A stretch of DNA of 64,000 bases from Micromonospora citrea (GCF_900090315.1 NZ_FMHZ01000002.1:5612501-5676500), one strand, 5' to 3'; shown: positions 1 through 8,752, counted from the first letter of the stretch. Notes: generated by a model from the sequence alone, not told the origin. Translations and numbers: made by a program.

Positions 1-452
1 TGGCCAAGCGGGCCGGGGTGAACCGCGCGACGACCTACCTCCACTTTCCCGACCTGGACGCGCTCGTCACCGACGCGATGGAGGAGGCGGTCGCCCAGGT
101 GGCGCGCGCCGCGGCGCTCTGCCCGCTGGACGCCCCGCGCGACGAGCCGCCGCAGCCGCTGCGCGACCTCTTCGACACGGTCGCCGCCAACGCGGTCCTC
201 TACCGTCGGATGCTGTCACCGCACGGCAGCGCCCGCTTCGCGGCGACCCTGCGGGACCGGCTCGCCGCCGAACTGCGGCGGAGCCTTGAGGCGCGGTCCC
301 GTCCCCGTGGCACGGACGACGTGCCGGTGGACGTCCACGCCGCCTACCTCGCCGGCGCCCTGACCGGCGTCATCGCCACCTGGACGGCGGCGGGGGCCCC
401 GGCCGGCGCGGCCGACACGGCACTCGCGACGTGGCGGTTGCTCCGTGGTTGA
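1..452 (+). CDS. TetR-family transcriptional regulator (5' truncated by window edge)
   Basis: This is the 3' part of a TetR-type repressor; the reading frame is open from base 3 and the true start lies before the window. The first visible residues (AKRAGVNRATTYLHFPDLDAL) match the second half of the TetR helix-turn-helix, where the recognition helix is followed by the conserved Y-x-HF segment. About 120 residues of ligand-binding/dimerisation domain follow, with no feature that identifies the ligand. The target cannot be inferred because the upstream neighbourhood is missing. The family assignment is firm; everything beyond that is unknown. Confidence 0.85.
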   Translation, partial: AKRAGVNRATTYLHFPDLDALVTDAMEEAVAQVARAAALCPLDAPRDEPPQPLRDLFDTVAANAVLYRRMLSPHGSARFAATLRDRLAAELRRSLEARSRPRGTDDVPVDVHAAYLAGALTGVIATWTAAGAPAGAADTALATWRLLRG

Positions 453-533
453 CGACGGTGCCGTCGTCGGCACCCAAGTGGCGCAGGCCCGCCCGGTCCC
501 GCTCACCAGGCGTACGTCATTCGGGAGGTTGTC

Positions 534-1187
534 GTGGTCGGCAGGCCGGCGGTAGGCGGAGGTCGATGGGTCGAGGTGGATCCGGGCCGGGTCGCCCGCT
601 GGGTCGCCGGCTTCGCCGACCGGCACGGCCCGCCCACCACCGCCGAGCAGGCGTACGGCCTGCTGCTGGCCGCCCCGGACGGCGCGACCGCCGAGCTGCA
701 CACCCCGCCCGGCGCGCGAGCCGCCTCGGACGTGCCCGGGTTCGCCGCCGCCGCGCTCACGCCCCGCCGCATCGGTCTGCTGCTGGCCCGCAAGGGCGCG
801 GTGGCCGTCGGCGTGGCGGCGGGGGAGGAGCTCGTGGTCTCCAAGGTGGACACCCGATACGTGCAGGGCCGCACCGCCGCCGGCGGCTGGTCCCAGCAGC
901 GCTTCGCCCGGCGCCGCGACAACCAGGCGAAGGCGGCGCTGGGCGACGCCGCCGACCTGGCCGTACGCCTGCTGCTGCCGGAGGCGTCGTCGCTGAGTGC
1001 GCTGGTCTGCGGCGGCGACCGGCGGGCGGTGGACACCGTGCTCGCCGACCGGCGGCTCGCCCCGCTCGCCGCCCTCCGCGCCGAGCGCCTGCTCGACGTC
1101 CCCGAGCCCCGGCGCGCGGTGCTGGTCGCGGCCGTGGCCGCTGCCCGGGCGGTCCGGATCCTGGTACGCGATCCCGCGCCGTCCTGA
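534..1187 (+). CDS. acVLRF1-family peptidyl-tRNA hydrolase / Vms1-like release factor
   Basis: A 217-residue protein resembling the actinobacterial Vms1-like release factor 1 (acVLRF1) family, which shares the eRF1-type hydrolase fold. Vms1 relatives release nascent chains from stalled ribosomes by cleaving peptidyl-tRNA, using a GxxQ-type motif. Here the segment GGWSQQRFARRRDNQ (about residues 115-130) supplies the conserved Ser-Gln-Gln and basic stretch expected at the catalytic loop. The GTG start at 534 is preceded by GGGAGG at 522-527, a good ribosome binding site. It stands alone on the plus strand. The end of the gene is duplicated in tandem (see the repeat at 1170-1214). The family call is fairly confident; the cellular role is inferred from relatives. 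Confidence 0.75.
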   Translation: MVGRPAVGGGRWVEVDPGRVARWVAGFADRHGPPTTAEQAYGLLLAAPDGATAELHTPPGARAASDVPGFAAAALTPRRIGLLLARKGAVAVGVAAGEELVVSKVDTRYVQGRTAAGGWSQQRFARRRDNQAKAALGDAADLAVRLLLPEASSLSALVCGGDRRAVDTVLADRRLAPLAALRAERLLDVPEPRRAVLVAAVAAARAVRILVRDPAPS

Positions 1188-1214
1188 TCCGGGATCCCGC
1201 GCCGTCCTGATCCG
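1170..1214. repeat. 23-bp tandem duplication spanning the stop codon of the VLRF1 gene
   Basis: Two head-to-tail copies start at 1170 and 1193. The first contains the last codons and TGA (1185-1187) of the upstream gene, and the second lies just beyond it. The copies are the same over at least 22 bases. This looks like a small local duplication of the gene end. Confidence 0.85.
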
Positions 1215-1310
1215 CGGGCCACGACGGCCCGGGCCGATGGACGCCGCTCGGGACGGCCGGCCGGCCGGCGGTCGCACTAGGCTGGTCGCGAGGGTCGGGA
1301 AGGAGCCGGG

Positions 1311-2663
1311 ATGGCGGAGACGGCTGCGGCCGACGTCGTCGTGGTCGGTGCCGGGACCACCCCCGACGACGAGCTGGTGGTGGAGAGCCTGGGCCACCGG
1401 ATCAGGCGGCTGCGGGCGGCCCGGGGCCTGACCCAGCAGCAGGTGGTCGGCACCCGCTACACCCGCGCGTTCCTCGGCGCGGTGGAGTCGGGCGCGCGGG
1501 CGCCCAGCCCCGAGGCGCTGGCATACTTCGCGGACCGGCTCGGGCTGCCGGTGGACGACCTGCGGTACGGCCGACCGGCCGACGCGGCAGACCGGCTCGC
1601 GGCTGAGCACGCCGCGGCCCGGCGCGCTCTCTCCGCCGGCCGGCTGGACGCCGCCGAGCGGGCGTTGGCCGGGATACGCCGTCGGGCGGAGCACTACGGA
1701 CTCTCCGAACTGGCCGGTTGGGCCGAATACCACCTGGCGGAGGCGCAACTGCACCGGGGGCGGACGGAGGACGCCGCCGCCGGCTACGACGAGCTGGCGA
1801 AGGCGCTGCCCGACGGGTGTCCGGCGCTGCGCGCGGCGGTGCTGGCCCGGCAGGCGTACTGCCTGCTGGTCACCGGGGACGCCCCTCGGGCGGTGGCGAT
1901 GCTGGAGGGTGGGCTGCGGTGCCTGCGGGCGGCGCCGCCGGTGGACGCCGACGCCGAGCTGCGGTTGACCAACGCGTTGATGTACACGTACCTCGAACTG
2001 AGCTGGCGCGAGCGGGCCCGCCGGCTGGAGCGGGAGGTGACGCCCCTGCTCGACCGGGTGGGCAACCGGGAATGGGTGGCGCAGTTCCACGCCGTCGCCG
2101 GGCAGTTGCGCCGCGACGGGGAGCTGGCCGAGGCGGACCGGCACCTGCGGGAGGCCGCCCGGGGCTACGCCGAACTGGGGCTGACCCGCGAGATCGCGCT
2201 GTGCCGCTGGGCCCGTGGCTACGTGCTGCTGCGGGCCGGGCGGCCGGCGGAGGCGGGGGCGGAGCTGCGGGCCGCCCGGGAGATGCTGGGTGCCGTCGGC
2301 GCGGTGCTCGACCACGCCGGGGCGACGTTGGAGCTGGCCGAGGCGCGCCGGCGGGAGGGCGCCCTCGACGAGGCGGGCGAGCTGGCCGAGGAGGCCGCCC
2401 GGACGTGTGCCGCCTGCGACCACCGCGAACTCATGGCCGAGGCCGACCGGGTACGCGGACTGGTGCGGGCCGCCCAGGGCGACGACGACCAGGCGCGGCG
2501 GCTGTTGTCGCGCGCGGTCGACCGGTACGAGCGGGCCGGCCTGATGGGGGACGTGGTGATCACCTGCCGTCACCTCGCCGAGCTGCTGCTGGGCCGGTCG
2601 GAGCGGGACGCGGCCGCTGCGGTGCTGCGCCGGGGTCTGCGCGCGGCGGAGCGCCTGTCGTGA
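1311..2663 (+). CDS. XRE-type HTH regulator with C-terminal TPR-like repeats (first of a tandem pair)
   Basis: A 450-residue protein. Residues about 25-80 form an XRE/cro-type helix-turn-helix ([19 protein letters not shown], then YTRAFLGAVESGAR and FADRLGLPVDDL). The remainder is all-helical and Ala/Leu/Arg-rich, with repeated AE..L...R blocks typical of tetratricopeptide-like repeats. This architecture is common in actinobacterial regulators whose helical domain binds a peptide or other small ligand. The ATG start has an AAGGAG ribosome binding site about 8 bases upstream. Its stop overlaps the GTG of the next gene, a paralogue with the same architecture, so the two are translationally coupled. 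Target genes are not evident. Confidence 0.85.
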   Translation: MAETAAADVVVVGAGTTPDDELVVESLGHRIRRLRAARGLTQQQVVGTRYTRAFLGAVESGARAPSPEALAYFADRLGLPVDDLRYGRPADAADRLAAEHAAARRALSAGRLDAAERALAGIRRRAEHYGLSELAGWAEYHLAEAQLHRGRTEDAAAGYDELAKALPDGCPALRAAVLARQAYCLLVTGDAPRAVAMLEGGLRCLRAAPPVDADAELRLTNALMYTYLELSWRERARRLEREVTPLLDRVGNREWVAQFHAVAGQLRRDGELAEADRHLREAARGYAELGLTREIALCRWARGYVLLRAGRPAEAGAELRAAREMLGAVGAVLDHAGATLELAEARRREGALDEAGELAEEAARTCAACDHRELMAEADRVRGLVRAAQGDDDQARRLLSRAVDRYERAGLMGDVVITCRHLAELLLGRSERDAAAAVLRRGLRAAERLS

Positions 2664-3994
2664 CCGGGCCGGCGCCCGCCGTGGTGGGTGACGCGGCTCG
2701 GGGCGGGCTGGGCGCGCGACTCCACCGGTTGCGTACGGAGCGGGGCCTGACCCAGCGCGCCCTCGCGGAGCCCCGGTACACCGCGGCCTACGTCTCCGCC
2801 GTGGAGGGCGGGCGCCGGGTGCCCTCCGCCGACGCCGTCGCCCACTTCGCCGAGCGGCTCGGCGTGACCCCCGGGGACCTGGCCACCGGCCGCTCGCCGG
2901 CCGAGGCGGTACGCCTTCGGCTCCGGCTGGTCGGCACGGACCTGGCCGGGGCGGCGGGCGACCCGAGCGCCGTCCTCCGGGAGGTGGCAGTGGCCGCCGT
3001 CGACCTGGCGGAGCCGGTGCTGGCCGGCAGGGCCCGGCTCGGTCTGGCCCGCGCCGCGCTGCGCCGGGGCGATCCCGACGCCGCGTCGGTCGAGGTGGAC
3101 CGGGCGGAGGAGCTGCTGGCGGGGGCGTCACCGCACGTGCGTGCGGAGGTGGCGGCCGGCCGCGCGGCGGTGGCGTGTCACGCCGGCGATCCCCGGTACG
3201 CCCGCTACCTGCTCACCGAGGCGCGGGACGCGCTGACCCGGGAGGGCTATCCGGACCCGTCGGCCCTGCTGGCCCTGCACGCCGAGCTGGTGCTCTGCCA
3301 CGTCGCGCTCGGCGACGGGGACGCGGCGGCGGAGGACGCCGCGCGGGCCCTGGCCCTGGCGGTGCTGCCCGCGCCGGCGCAGGTGGCGGAGCTGCACCTG
3401 ACCGTCGCCCGCTCGCTGCTCGCCGCGAAACGGACGGCGGAGGCCGAGGCCGCCGCCGAGCAGGCCCGTCAGGCGGCCCGGCAGGTCGCCATGGGGGTGC
3501 AGTTGGCGTGCTGCCGCAGGGCCCGGGGGCAGGGCCGGCGGGCCGCGGGCGACCTGGCCGGCGCGCTCGCCGACCTGGCCGACGCGCACGCGGCGCTGGC
3601 CGCCGCCGGGCGGCGGGTCCTGGCCGGGGACGTCGGAGTGGAGTTGGCCGAGGTCCACCATGCCCTGGGCCAGCCCGAGCGCGCCGAAGCGCTGCTGCGC
3701 GACGCCGCCGACCCGGGTGGCGACGTGGTGGTGGCGGCCCGCGCCGAGCGGGTACGCGGACTGCTGCGGGCCGACGCCGGGGACCGGGCCGGCGCCGAGC
3801 GGCACCTGCGGGCGGCGATCGCCGGCTACCGGGCGGCCGGGCGGCGCCGGGAGCTGGCCGGAGTGGTCCTGCTGCTGGCCGACCGGCTGGACGGGTGGGG
3901 CCGGTCCGGCGACGCGCTCGACCTGCTCCGCGACGGACTGCACCAGGTGGAGCAGCTCGGCGAGCGGGTCGCCGCGCTCCGCGCCACGGCCTGA
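2660..3994 (+). CDS. XRE-type HTH regulator with TPR-like repeats (second of a tandem pair)
   Basis: A 444-residue paralogue of the preceding gene. The HTH lies near residues 14-70 (LGARLHRLRTERGLTQRAL, AYVSAVEGGRR, FAERLGVTPGDLATGRS) and is followed by a long helical repeat region. The GTG start overlaps the upstream TGA in a GTGA arrangement, so co-translation is expected. Both proteins keep the helix that follows the HTH, where the sequence [PR]-R-Y-T replaces the usual SQ-xx-V-S start of helix 3, so they form a distinct XRE subgroup. Heterodimer formation is possible but is inference. The ligand and regulon are unknown. Confidence 0.85.
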   Translation: MTGPAPAVVGDAARGGLGARLHRLRTERGLTQRALAEPRYTAAYVSAVEGGRRVPSADAVAHFAERLGVTPGDLATGRSPAEAVRLRLRLVGTDLAGAAGDPSAVLREVAVAAVDLAEPVLAGRARLGLARAALRRGDPDAASVEVDRAEELLAGASPHVRAEVAAGRAAVACHAGDPRYARYLLTEARDALTREGYPDPSALLALHAELVLCHVALGDGDAAAEDAARALALAVLPAPAQVAELHLTVARSLLAAKRTAEAEAAAEQARQAARQVAMGVQLACCRRARGQGRRAAGDLAGALADLADAHAALAAAGRRVLAGDVGVELAEVHHALGQPERAEALLRDAADPGGDVVVAARAERVRGLLRADAGDRAGAERHLRAAIAGYRAAGRRRELAGVVLLLADRLDGWGRSGDALDLLRDGLHQVEQLGERVAALRATA

Positions 3995-4055
3995 CCCGGC
4001 CGGCCCGCGCCGGGCCGGGCCGTCGCACGCGCCGGCGCGTCCGGTCCACCGCCCC

Positions 4056-4125
4056 GGGCGACCGGTCCGTCCGGGGCGACCGGTCGCCCGTCCGCGACCC
4101 ACGACAAGACGGGCGACCGGTCCGT
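4056..4125. terminator. Palindrome-rich convergent intergenic region, probable terminator
   Basis: A perfect 16-bp palindrome (GGGCGACCGGTCGCCC, 4074-4089) is flanked by two direct copies of GGGCGACCGGTCCGT (4056-4070 and 4111-4125). It sits between the convergent XRE and dioxygenase genes. A transcription-termination role is inferred from position and structure; there is no U-tract. Confidence 0.5.
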
Positions 4126-4138
4126 TCACGGTCCCGCG

Positions 4139-4975
4139 TCAGTCGCGGGCCCAGAGCGCCGGCGTGTGCGGCGGCTCCCAGCCGGGCTGGGCGGTGTGCG
4201 CCTGGAGACACCGGTAGCCCAGGCCGCCGTACGTCACCCGGGCGCCCGCCGGGTACGCGGTGCCGGGTGCCCAGGTGCCGCCGGGCGCGGTGCCGGTCGG
4301 GGTGGGGGTGGGGCCGGAGGTGACGTTCAGGACGAAGTCGAAGGTGGCCTCCCGACCGCCGTCCACCGCACGCACCGTCATGAGCAGGGCGGGGTCGAAG
4401 ATCGGGTCGGTGTTGTTGCGCGGTTCGCCGGGGAAGTACAGCTGGGTGGTGAGCACCGGCCGGTTGGGCGCCTGCGCCTTGACGTGGATGTGCCGCGTCC
4501 GTCCGGGATAGAGGCCGGGCACGATCGTGGTGAGCCGGTACGCGCCCGACGCGTCGGTGAACTGGTGGCCGCGCAGCCGGTAGCCGGTGTTGTCGTAGGC
4601 GCCGTTGGCGTCGGCCTGCCAGAAGTCCAGCAGCGCGCCGGCAACCGGCCGGCAGTCCAGCCCGAAGACGTGGCCGACGACGGTGAGCCGGGTGCCGACC
4701 ACGCCGGCCTCGACCAGGGAGGTGCGCCGCGGCGAGTTCGGCTTGAAGTAGGGGCCCTCCATCTGCTCCGGCGTCGGGTCGTCGCCGTCGTCGCAGTACG
4801 GGGTCAGGGGCGGTGGCGACGCGGTCGCCCCCGCGCCCGAACCCTGTGCGGCGCCGGCGACGAGGAACGGGGCGGGCAGCGCCAGCGCCGCCACCTTCAG
4901 CACGCTCTTGCGTGTCACGCCGCTGCGGGGGCCGGGGTCGCCGGGCTCCTGCGCGTCGCTCGGTGCACCGTTCAT
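4139..4975 (-). CDS. Exported intradiol ring-cleavage dioxygenase with C-terminal CBM5/12
   Basis: A 278-residue protein. Residues about 21-45 form an export signal with a Tat-like TRKSVLK start and a hydrophobic core. The intradiol dioxygenase domain covers about 60-220. The expected Fe(III) ligands are visible as Tyr127 (ADANGAY), Tyr156 (GLYPGR), His162 and His164 (RHIHV). A Pro/Thr linker leads to a CBM5/12-like module (about 234-278) ending in AQPGWEPPHTPALW. Family members cleave catechol-type rings between the two hydroxyls. A secreted, CBM-tailed version is known from Streptomyces sp. SirexAA-E (SACTE_2871), where a role on lignin-derived aromatics was proposed. The divergently placed AraC gene may control it; that is inference. 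Confidence 0.9.
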   Translation of the reverse strand: MNGAPSDAQEPGDPGPRSGVTRKSVLKVAALALPAPFLVAGAAQGSGAGATASPPPLTPYCDDGDDPTPEQMEGPYFKPNSPRRTSLVEAGVVGTRLTVVGHVFGLDCRPVAGALLDFWQADANGAYDNTGYRLRGHQFTDASGAYRLTTIVPGLYPGRTRHIHVKAQAPNRPVLTTQLYFPGEPRNNTDPIFDPALLMTVRAVDGGREATFDFVLNVTSGPTPTPTGTAPGGTWAPGTAYPAGARVTYGGLGYRCLQAHTAQPGWEPPHTPALWARD

Positions 4976-5081
4976 GAGCGCTCCTCCTCGTGGGACATCG
5001 GATCTTCCGGCCCGGCCGGCCCGTGGGCCCGCGACGCCGGGTGGGCCGGCGCGGCCGGCGATCCGACGGTATTGACCGACG

Positions 5082-6062
5082 TCAGGGCGCGTCGATGTGC
5101 CGCGGGCCGCGGTCGTGGTGTTTTCCGCCGTGCCGTCGGAACGCGCCGGGGGAGTCGCCGACCTCGCGGCGGAAGAACCGGCAGAAGTAGGCGGGGTCGG
5201 CGAAGCCGAGCCGACCGGCGATGGCGGCCACGGTCAGGTCGGTTCCGGTCAGCAGGCGTTTCGCCTCCAGCACCCGGGCCCGGCGGATCAGCCGGGCGGG
5301 GGTGGTGCCGGTGGCCAGCGGCACCGCGTCGTTGAGGTGGCGTACCGACACGCCGATCCGGCGGGCGTACGCGCCGGGCGGCTCGCCGACGAGGTCCGGT
5401 TCGGCGAGCAGTTCCTCGAAGCGGCGGGCGATGGCGGCGGCCCGGCGGTTGCGGGTGGTGGCCCCTGGCGGCGGGTCGGGGGCCGGCCGCGTGGGGCGGG
5501 CCCGGAGCACCTCGGTGAGCAGGAGGTGCAGGTAGGCCCGGAGGGTGTCTTCGCGGCCCGGCGCGGCCCGGCGGTGTTCGGCGGTCGCCCAGCGGAGCAG
5601 GGTGACCACCCTCCTCGCCTGGGTGGCGTCGCGGGGGCGCCAGGAGCGGTTTGTCGAGCGGTGCAGCGCGTCGCGGGCGGCCGGCACGGTGAGCAGGAAC
5701 TCCGCGGCGCAGAGCAGCACGTGCCCGCGCAGGTCGCGCTGGTCTCGCCAGTGGTGCACCTGGCCCGGGGTGACGACGAACAGGTGTGGCGGCCGGACGG
5801 GGTGGGCGTCGAGGTCGATGACGTGCGACGCCCGGCCGTGGGTGACGTACACCAGCTCGTAGAAGGTGTGCCGGTGCGGGAAGTCGGCGCGGGAGAGCGG
5901 GCCGATCTCGTCGAAGGTGCCAACGGCGAACGGCACGTCGTCCGGGGCGGGCGCCGCGAGGTGGTGCCGGGGCAGGGCCGGCGGTGGTGCGGCGACGGCC
6001 GGTCGTGAGCGGAGGGACGGGGCCGGGCGGGGGGACTCCTCGGGCGGGCGCGACGGGGACAC
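5082..6062 (-). CDS. AraC-family transcriptional regulator with N-terminal cupin domain
   Basis: About 326 residues. The N-terminal part (about 40-140) has the AraC cupin pattern (FPHRHTFYELVYVTHG, then VTPGQVHHW). The C-terminal part has the two-helix-turn-helix AraC domain (AYARRIGVSVRHLN and VAAIAGRLGFADPAYFCRFF). The GTG at 6062 is preferred because GGAG lies 6 bases upstream; an in-frame TTG at 6068 abuts that site too closely. It is transcribed away from the secreted protease at 6278, and the dioxygenase lies just downstream on the same strand, so either secreted enzyme could be a target. A sugar or aromatic effector cannot be deduced. Confidence 0.9.
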   Translation of the reverse strand: MSPSRPPEESPRPAPSLRSRPAVAAPPPALPRHHLAAPAPDDVPFAVGTFDEIGPLSRADFPHRHTFYELVYVTHGRASHVIDLDAHPVRPPHLFVVTPGQVHHWRDQRDLRGHVLLCAAEFLLTVPAARDALHRSTNRSWRPRDATQARRVVTLLRWATAEHRRAAPGREDTLRAYLHLLLTEVLRARPTRPAPDPPPGATTRNRRAAAIARRFEELLAEPDLVGEPPGAYARRIGVSVRHLNDAVPLATGTTPARLIRRARVLEAKRLLTGTDLTVAAIAGRLGFADPAYFCRFFRREVGDSPGAFRRHGGKHHDRGPRHIDAP

Positions 6063-6146
6063 GGGCAACTCCTGCGGCTGACGCGGGACGGATGCAGATC
6101 GATCGACGCCTCTATTGACGGCATCGGATGCCTAACCTACGGTAAT

Positions 6147-6174
6147 GGCAACAGAGTTAACAACAAATGTTGCC
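6147..6174. promoter_or_regulatory. Inverted repeat between divergent AraC and protease genes
   Basis: GGCAACA (6147-6153) and TGTTGCC (6168-6174) form a perfect 7-bp inverted repeat with a 14-bp spacer that contains GTTAAC. It lies in a notably AT-rich patch of an otherwise very GC-rich divergent intergenic region. A regulator-binding or promoter role is inferred from position. Confidence 0.45.
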
Positions 6175-6277
6175 TCTCTAGTAGCGCACGGCGGGGAGCC
6201 CGCCACTTGGCGCTGCGTACCTGCTCATGCCTGGTCGATTCGACCCTCCACATCGTCCTGACCGCGAGGAGACCCCC

Positions 6278-7618
6278 ATGCTCCGCCGAACAGCCACCGT
6301 GGCGGCAACTACCCTGAGTGCCGCCTCCCTGGTGCTGACCGTGGCCCTGGCAGCCCATGCCGGCGCCGATCCCACTGCCGCGTCCGCCGCCCCGGTCGCC
6401 GCCCCCGAGGGCGTCGCCCCCGAGATGTTCGCCGCCCTGCAGCGGGACCTGCGGCTGACCCCGGCCCAGGCCCGAGCTCGTCTCGACGTCGACGACCGGG
6501 CCAGCCGGGTCCAGCGGGTGCTGCGCACCACCCTCGGCGCCCGCTACGGCGGCACCTGGGTCGCGGAGCGGGGCGACGCCGTGTCGGTCGGCGTCACCAG
6601 TGCCGCCGACGCCGCCTCCGTCCGCAACCTCGGCGCGCTCCCCGTTCCGGTGACGTACCCCGAGCGTGCCCTGGACGCGGCGGTCGACCGGCTGAACCGC
6701 GGGGCCGCCGCCGCGCCGGACGCGGTCGTCGGCTGGTACGCCGACCTGCCCGGCAACGCCGTCGTGGTCCTCGCCCGCGACGGCGGCACGTCCGCCGCCC
6801 GCTCCTTCGCGGCCGCCGCCGGGGTGCCGGCCGGCGTGCTGCGCGTCCGCGCCAGCACGGAGGACCCGAGGCCGTACGCGGACGTGATCGGCGGCAACGC
6901 CTACTACACCGGCAGCAGCCGCTGCTCGATCGGGTTCTCGGTCAACGGCGGCTTCGTCACCGCCGGCCACTGTGGCCGGGCCGGCGCCCGCACCTCGCAA
7001 CCGGGCGGCACGGTGCGTGGCTCCACGTTCCCCGGCCGCGACTACGCCTGGGTGCAGGTGGACGCTGGGAACACCCCGCGCGGGCTGGTGAACGACTACC
7101 GGGGCGGGACGGTGGCCGTGGCCGGCAGCGTCGAGGCCGCGGTGGGCGCGGCGGTCTGCCGGTCCGGCTCCACCACCGGCTGGCGCTGCGGCACCATCCA
7201 GCAGAAGAACGCCTCGGTGACCTACCCCGAGGGCACCGTGAGCGGGCTGACCCGCAGCAACGCCTGCGCCGAGCCGGGCGACTCGGGCGGCTCCTGGATC
7301 TCCGGTAACCAGGCCCAGGGCGTGACCTCGGGCGGCTCCGGCAACTGCAGCACCGGCGGCACCATGTACTTCCAGCCCGTCAACCCGATCCTGGCGGCGT
7401 ACGGGCTGACGCTGGTCACGACCGGAGGCCCCGGCCCGACCCCCACGCCCACCTCGACCGGCACCCCGCCGGGCGGCACGACCTGGCAGGTCGGCACCGC
7501 GTACGCCGCCGGCGCGACGGTGGACCACGCCGGGGTCTCCTACCGTTGCCTCCAGGGGCACACCGCGCAGCCCGGGTGGGAGCCGCCGAACGTGCCGGCG
7601 CTCTGGCAGCGGCTCTGA
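6278..7618 (+). CDS. Secreted alpha-lytic/streptogrisin-type serine protease (S1E) with CBM5/12
   Basis: A 446-residue preproprotein. The signal peptide (1 to about 30) is followed by a pro-region (about 40-200) with the alpha-lytic protease pro-domain pattern. The mature protease begins near ADVIGGNAYY (about 201). The catalytic triad is His231 (TAGHC), Asp255 (RDYAWVQV) and Ser336 (GDSGGSW). A Thr/Pro linker leads to a CBM5/12 module (about 403-446) nearly identical to that of the dioxygenase 2 kb upstream. The start at 6278 was chosen because GAGGAGA lies just upstream and an Arg-rich signal peptide begins there; an in-frame ATG at 6227 adds 17 unlikely residues. It probably degrades extracellular protein near insoluble polysaccharide. 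Confidence 0.93.
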   Translation: MLRRTATVAATTLSAASLVLTVALAAHAGADPTAASAAPVAAPEGVAPEMFAALQRDLRLTPAQARARLDVDDRASRVQRVLRTTLGARYGGTWVAERGDAVSVGVTSAADAASVRNLGALPVPVTYPERALDAAVDRLNRGAAAAPDAVVGWYADLPGNAVVVLARDGGTSAARSFAAAAGVPAGVLRVRASTEDPRPYADVIGGNAYYTGSSRCSIGFSVNGGFVTAGHCGRAGARTSQPGGTVRGSTFPGRDYAWVQVDAGNTPRGLVNDYRGGTVAVAGSVEAAVGAAVCRSGSTTGWRCGTIQQKNASVTYPEGTVSGLTRSNACAEPGDSGGSWISGNQAQGVTSGGSGNCSTGGTMYFQPVNPILAAYGLTLVTTGGPGPTPTPTSTGTPPGGTTWQVGTAYAAGATVDHAGVSYRCLQGHTAQPGWEPPNVPALWQRL

Positions 7619-7639
7619 CCACCGCCTGCGCCACGACGT

Positions 7640-7675
7640 GTACGGGCCCGGTCGCCACGGCGACCGGGCCCGTAC
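7640..7675. terminator. Strong convergent hairpin terminator
   Basis: A perfect 17-bp inverted repeat (7640-7656 with 7659-7675) with a minimal loop sits between the convergent protease and metallopeptidase genes. It could stop transcription from both sides. Confidence 0.8.
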
Positions 7676-7713
7676 CCTGCGGGCAGGTGGTCAGCCCGCC
7701 CGCCTCGCCGTCG

Positions 7714-8631
7714 TCACAGCGACCCGCCGAAGGTGTCGCAGGACTTCGGGTCGCCGGTGGAGTAGCCCCGGGTGAACCACTGCCGGCGCTGCTCCGAGGA
7801 GCCGTGGGTGAACTCCTCCGGGTTCACCGGCCGGTTCGCCCGCTCGGAGATGGCGTCGTCGCCGATCTTCTCGGCGGTGTCGATGGCCTGCCGGATGTCC
7901 TGCTCGGTGATGCTGGTGAAGATCTTCTGACCGCTGGCGTCGGCGGTGCCGGTGGCGTTCTTGGCCCAGGCGCCGGCGTAGCAGTCGGCCTGCAGCTCCA
8001 GCTTCACCGACAGCGCGTTGGCGTTGTCGGGGTCGCGCTGCTGCTGGCGGCGCATCTGGGCCTCGGTGCCGAGCAGGTCCTGCACGTGGTGGCCGTACTC
8101 GTGGGCGAGCACGTACGGCTGGGCGAACTCGCCCTCCGCGCCGAGCTGCCGCGCGAGCACCTGGTAGAAGGTGAGGTCGATGTAGACCTGGTCGTCGGCG
8201 GGGCAGTAGAACGGGCCGACGCCGGAGTCGGCCTGCCCGCAGGCGGTGCTGACGCCCTGGCTGAAGAACACCGTCTTCGACGGGCGGTACTGCTCGCCGA
8301 ACGCCTGGGGCAGGGCCTTCTGCCAGTACGCCTGGATGGAGTTGACGTAGAGCGTGTTGCGGCAGTCGAGCTGCTGGAGCGCGTCCTCGGCCGAGCACTT
8401 CTGCTCCAGCGACGTGTTGTCGCCCTGCGGCTCGTCGCCGCCGTTGGTGGCGGCGTTCAGGCCGAAGCCGCCGCCGACGAGGGCGACGAGCACGGCGATG
8501 ACGAGGCCGACGATGCCGCCCCGGCCGCCGCCGATCGGGATGGGGATGCCGCCCAGCCCACCGCCTCCGCCGGATCCTCGCCGGTCGTCCACCTGGCTGG
8601 TGTCGATCCGCGCGTTCTCGTTCAGCTCCAT
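7714..8631 (-). CDS. Membrane-anchored neutral zinc metallopeptidase (YpfJ family)
   Basis: A 305-residue protein. A Gly-rich cytoplasmic N-terminus is followed by one membrane segment (about 40-60, IVGLVIAVLVALVGGGFG). The outer domain has the zinc motif HEYGHH (AHEYGHHVQDLLG, about residue 175) and the downstream ELQADCYAGAW, where the Glu/Asp completes the site. This is the pattern of the YpfJ-type putative neutral zinc metallopeptidases. The start at ATG 8631 gives the standard family N-terminus (MELNENA), with GGGG just upstream as ribosome binding site. Its substrate is unknown. The upstream region is shared with the divergent ABC-F gene. Confidence 0.9.
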   Translation of the reverse strand: MELNENARIDTSQVDDRRGSGGGGGLGGIPIPIGGGRGGIVGLVIAVLVALVGGGFGLNAATNGGDEPQGDNTSLEQKCSAEDALQQLDCRNTLYVNSIQAYWQKALPQAFGEQYRPSKTVFFSQGVSTACGQADSGVGPFYCPADDQVYIDLTFYQVLARQLGAEGEFAQPYVLAHEYGHHVQDLLGTEAQMRRQQQRDPDNANALSVKLELQADCYAGAWAKNATGTADASGQKIFTSITEQDIRQAIDTAEKIGDDAISERANRPVNPEEFTHGSSEQRRQWFTRGYSTGDPKSCDTFGGSL

Positions 8632-8752
8632 GTCTACCCCGATCACCGTTCGATCCGTCTTGGTGGCTGCGGTACCGGACCGGGTCCGGACGGCGTTTCC
8701 GGTACCCGATGATCTTGGTCGGTAATCCGGAGGGGCGGCCGGGCGACGCCCG

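Noticed and set aside
216..3131. Minus-strand frame of 971 codons across the first four genes
   Set aside because: Pro/Arg/Gln-rich shadow in high-GC DNA; the plus-strand genes have clear HTH and release factor motifs.
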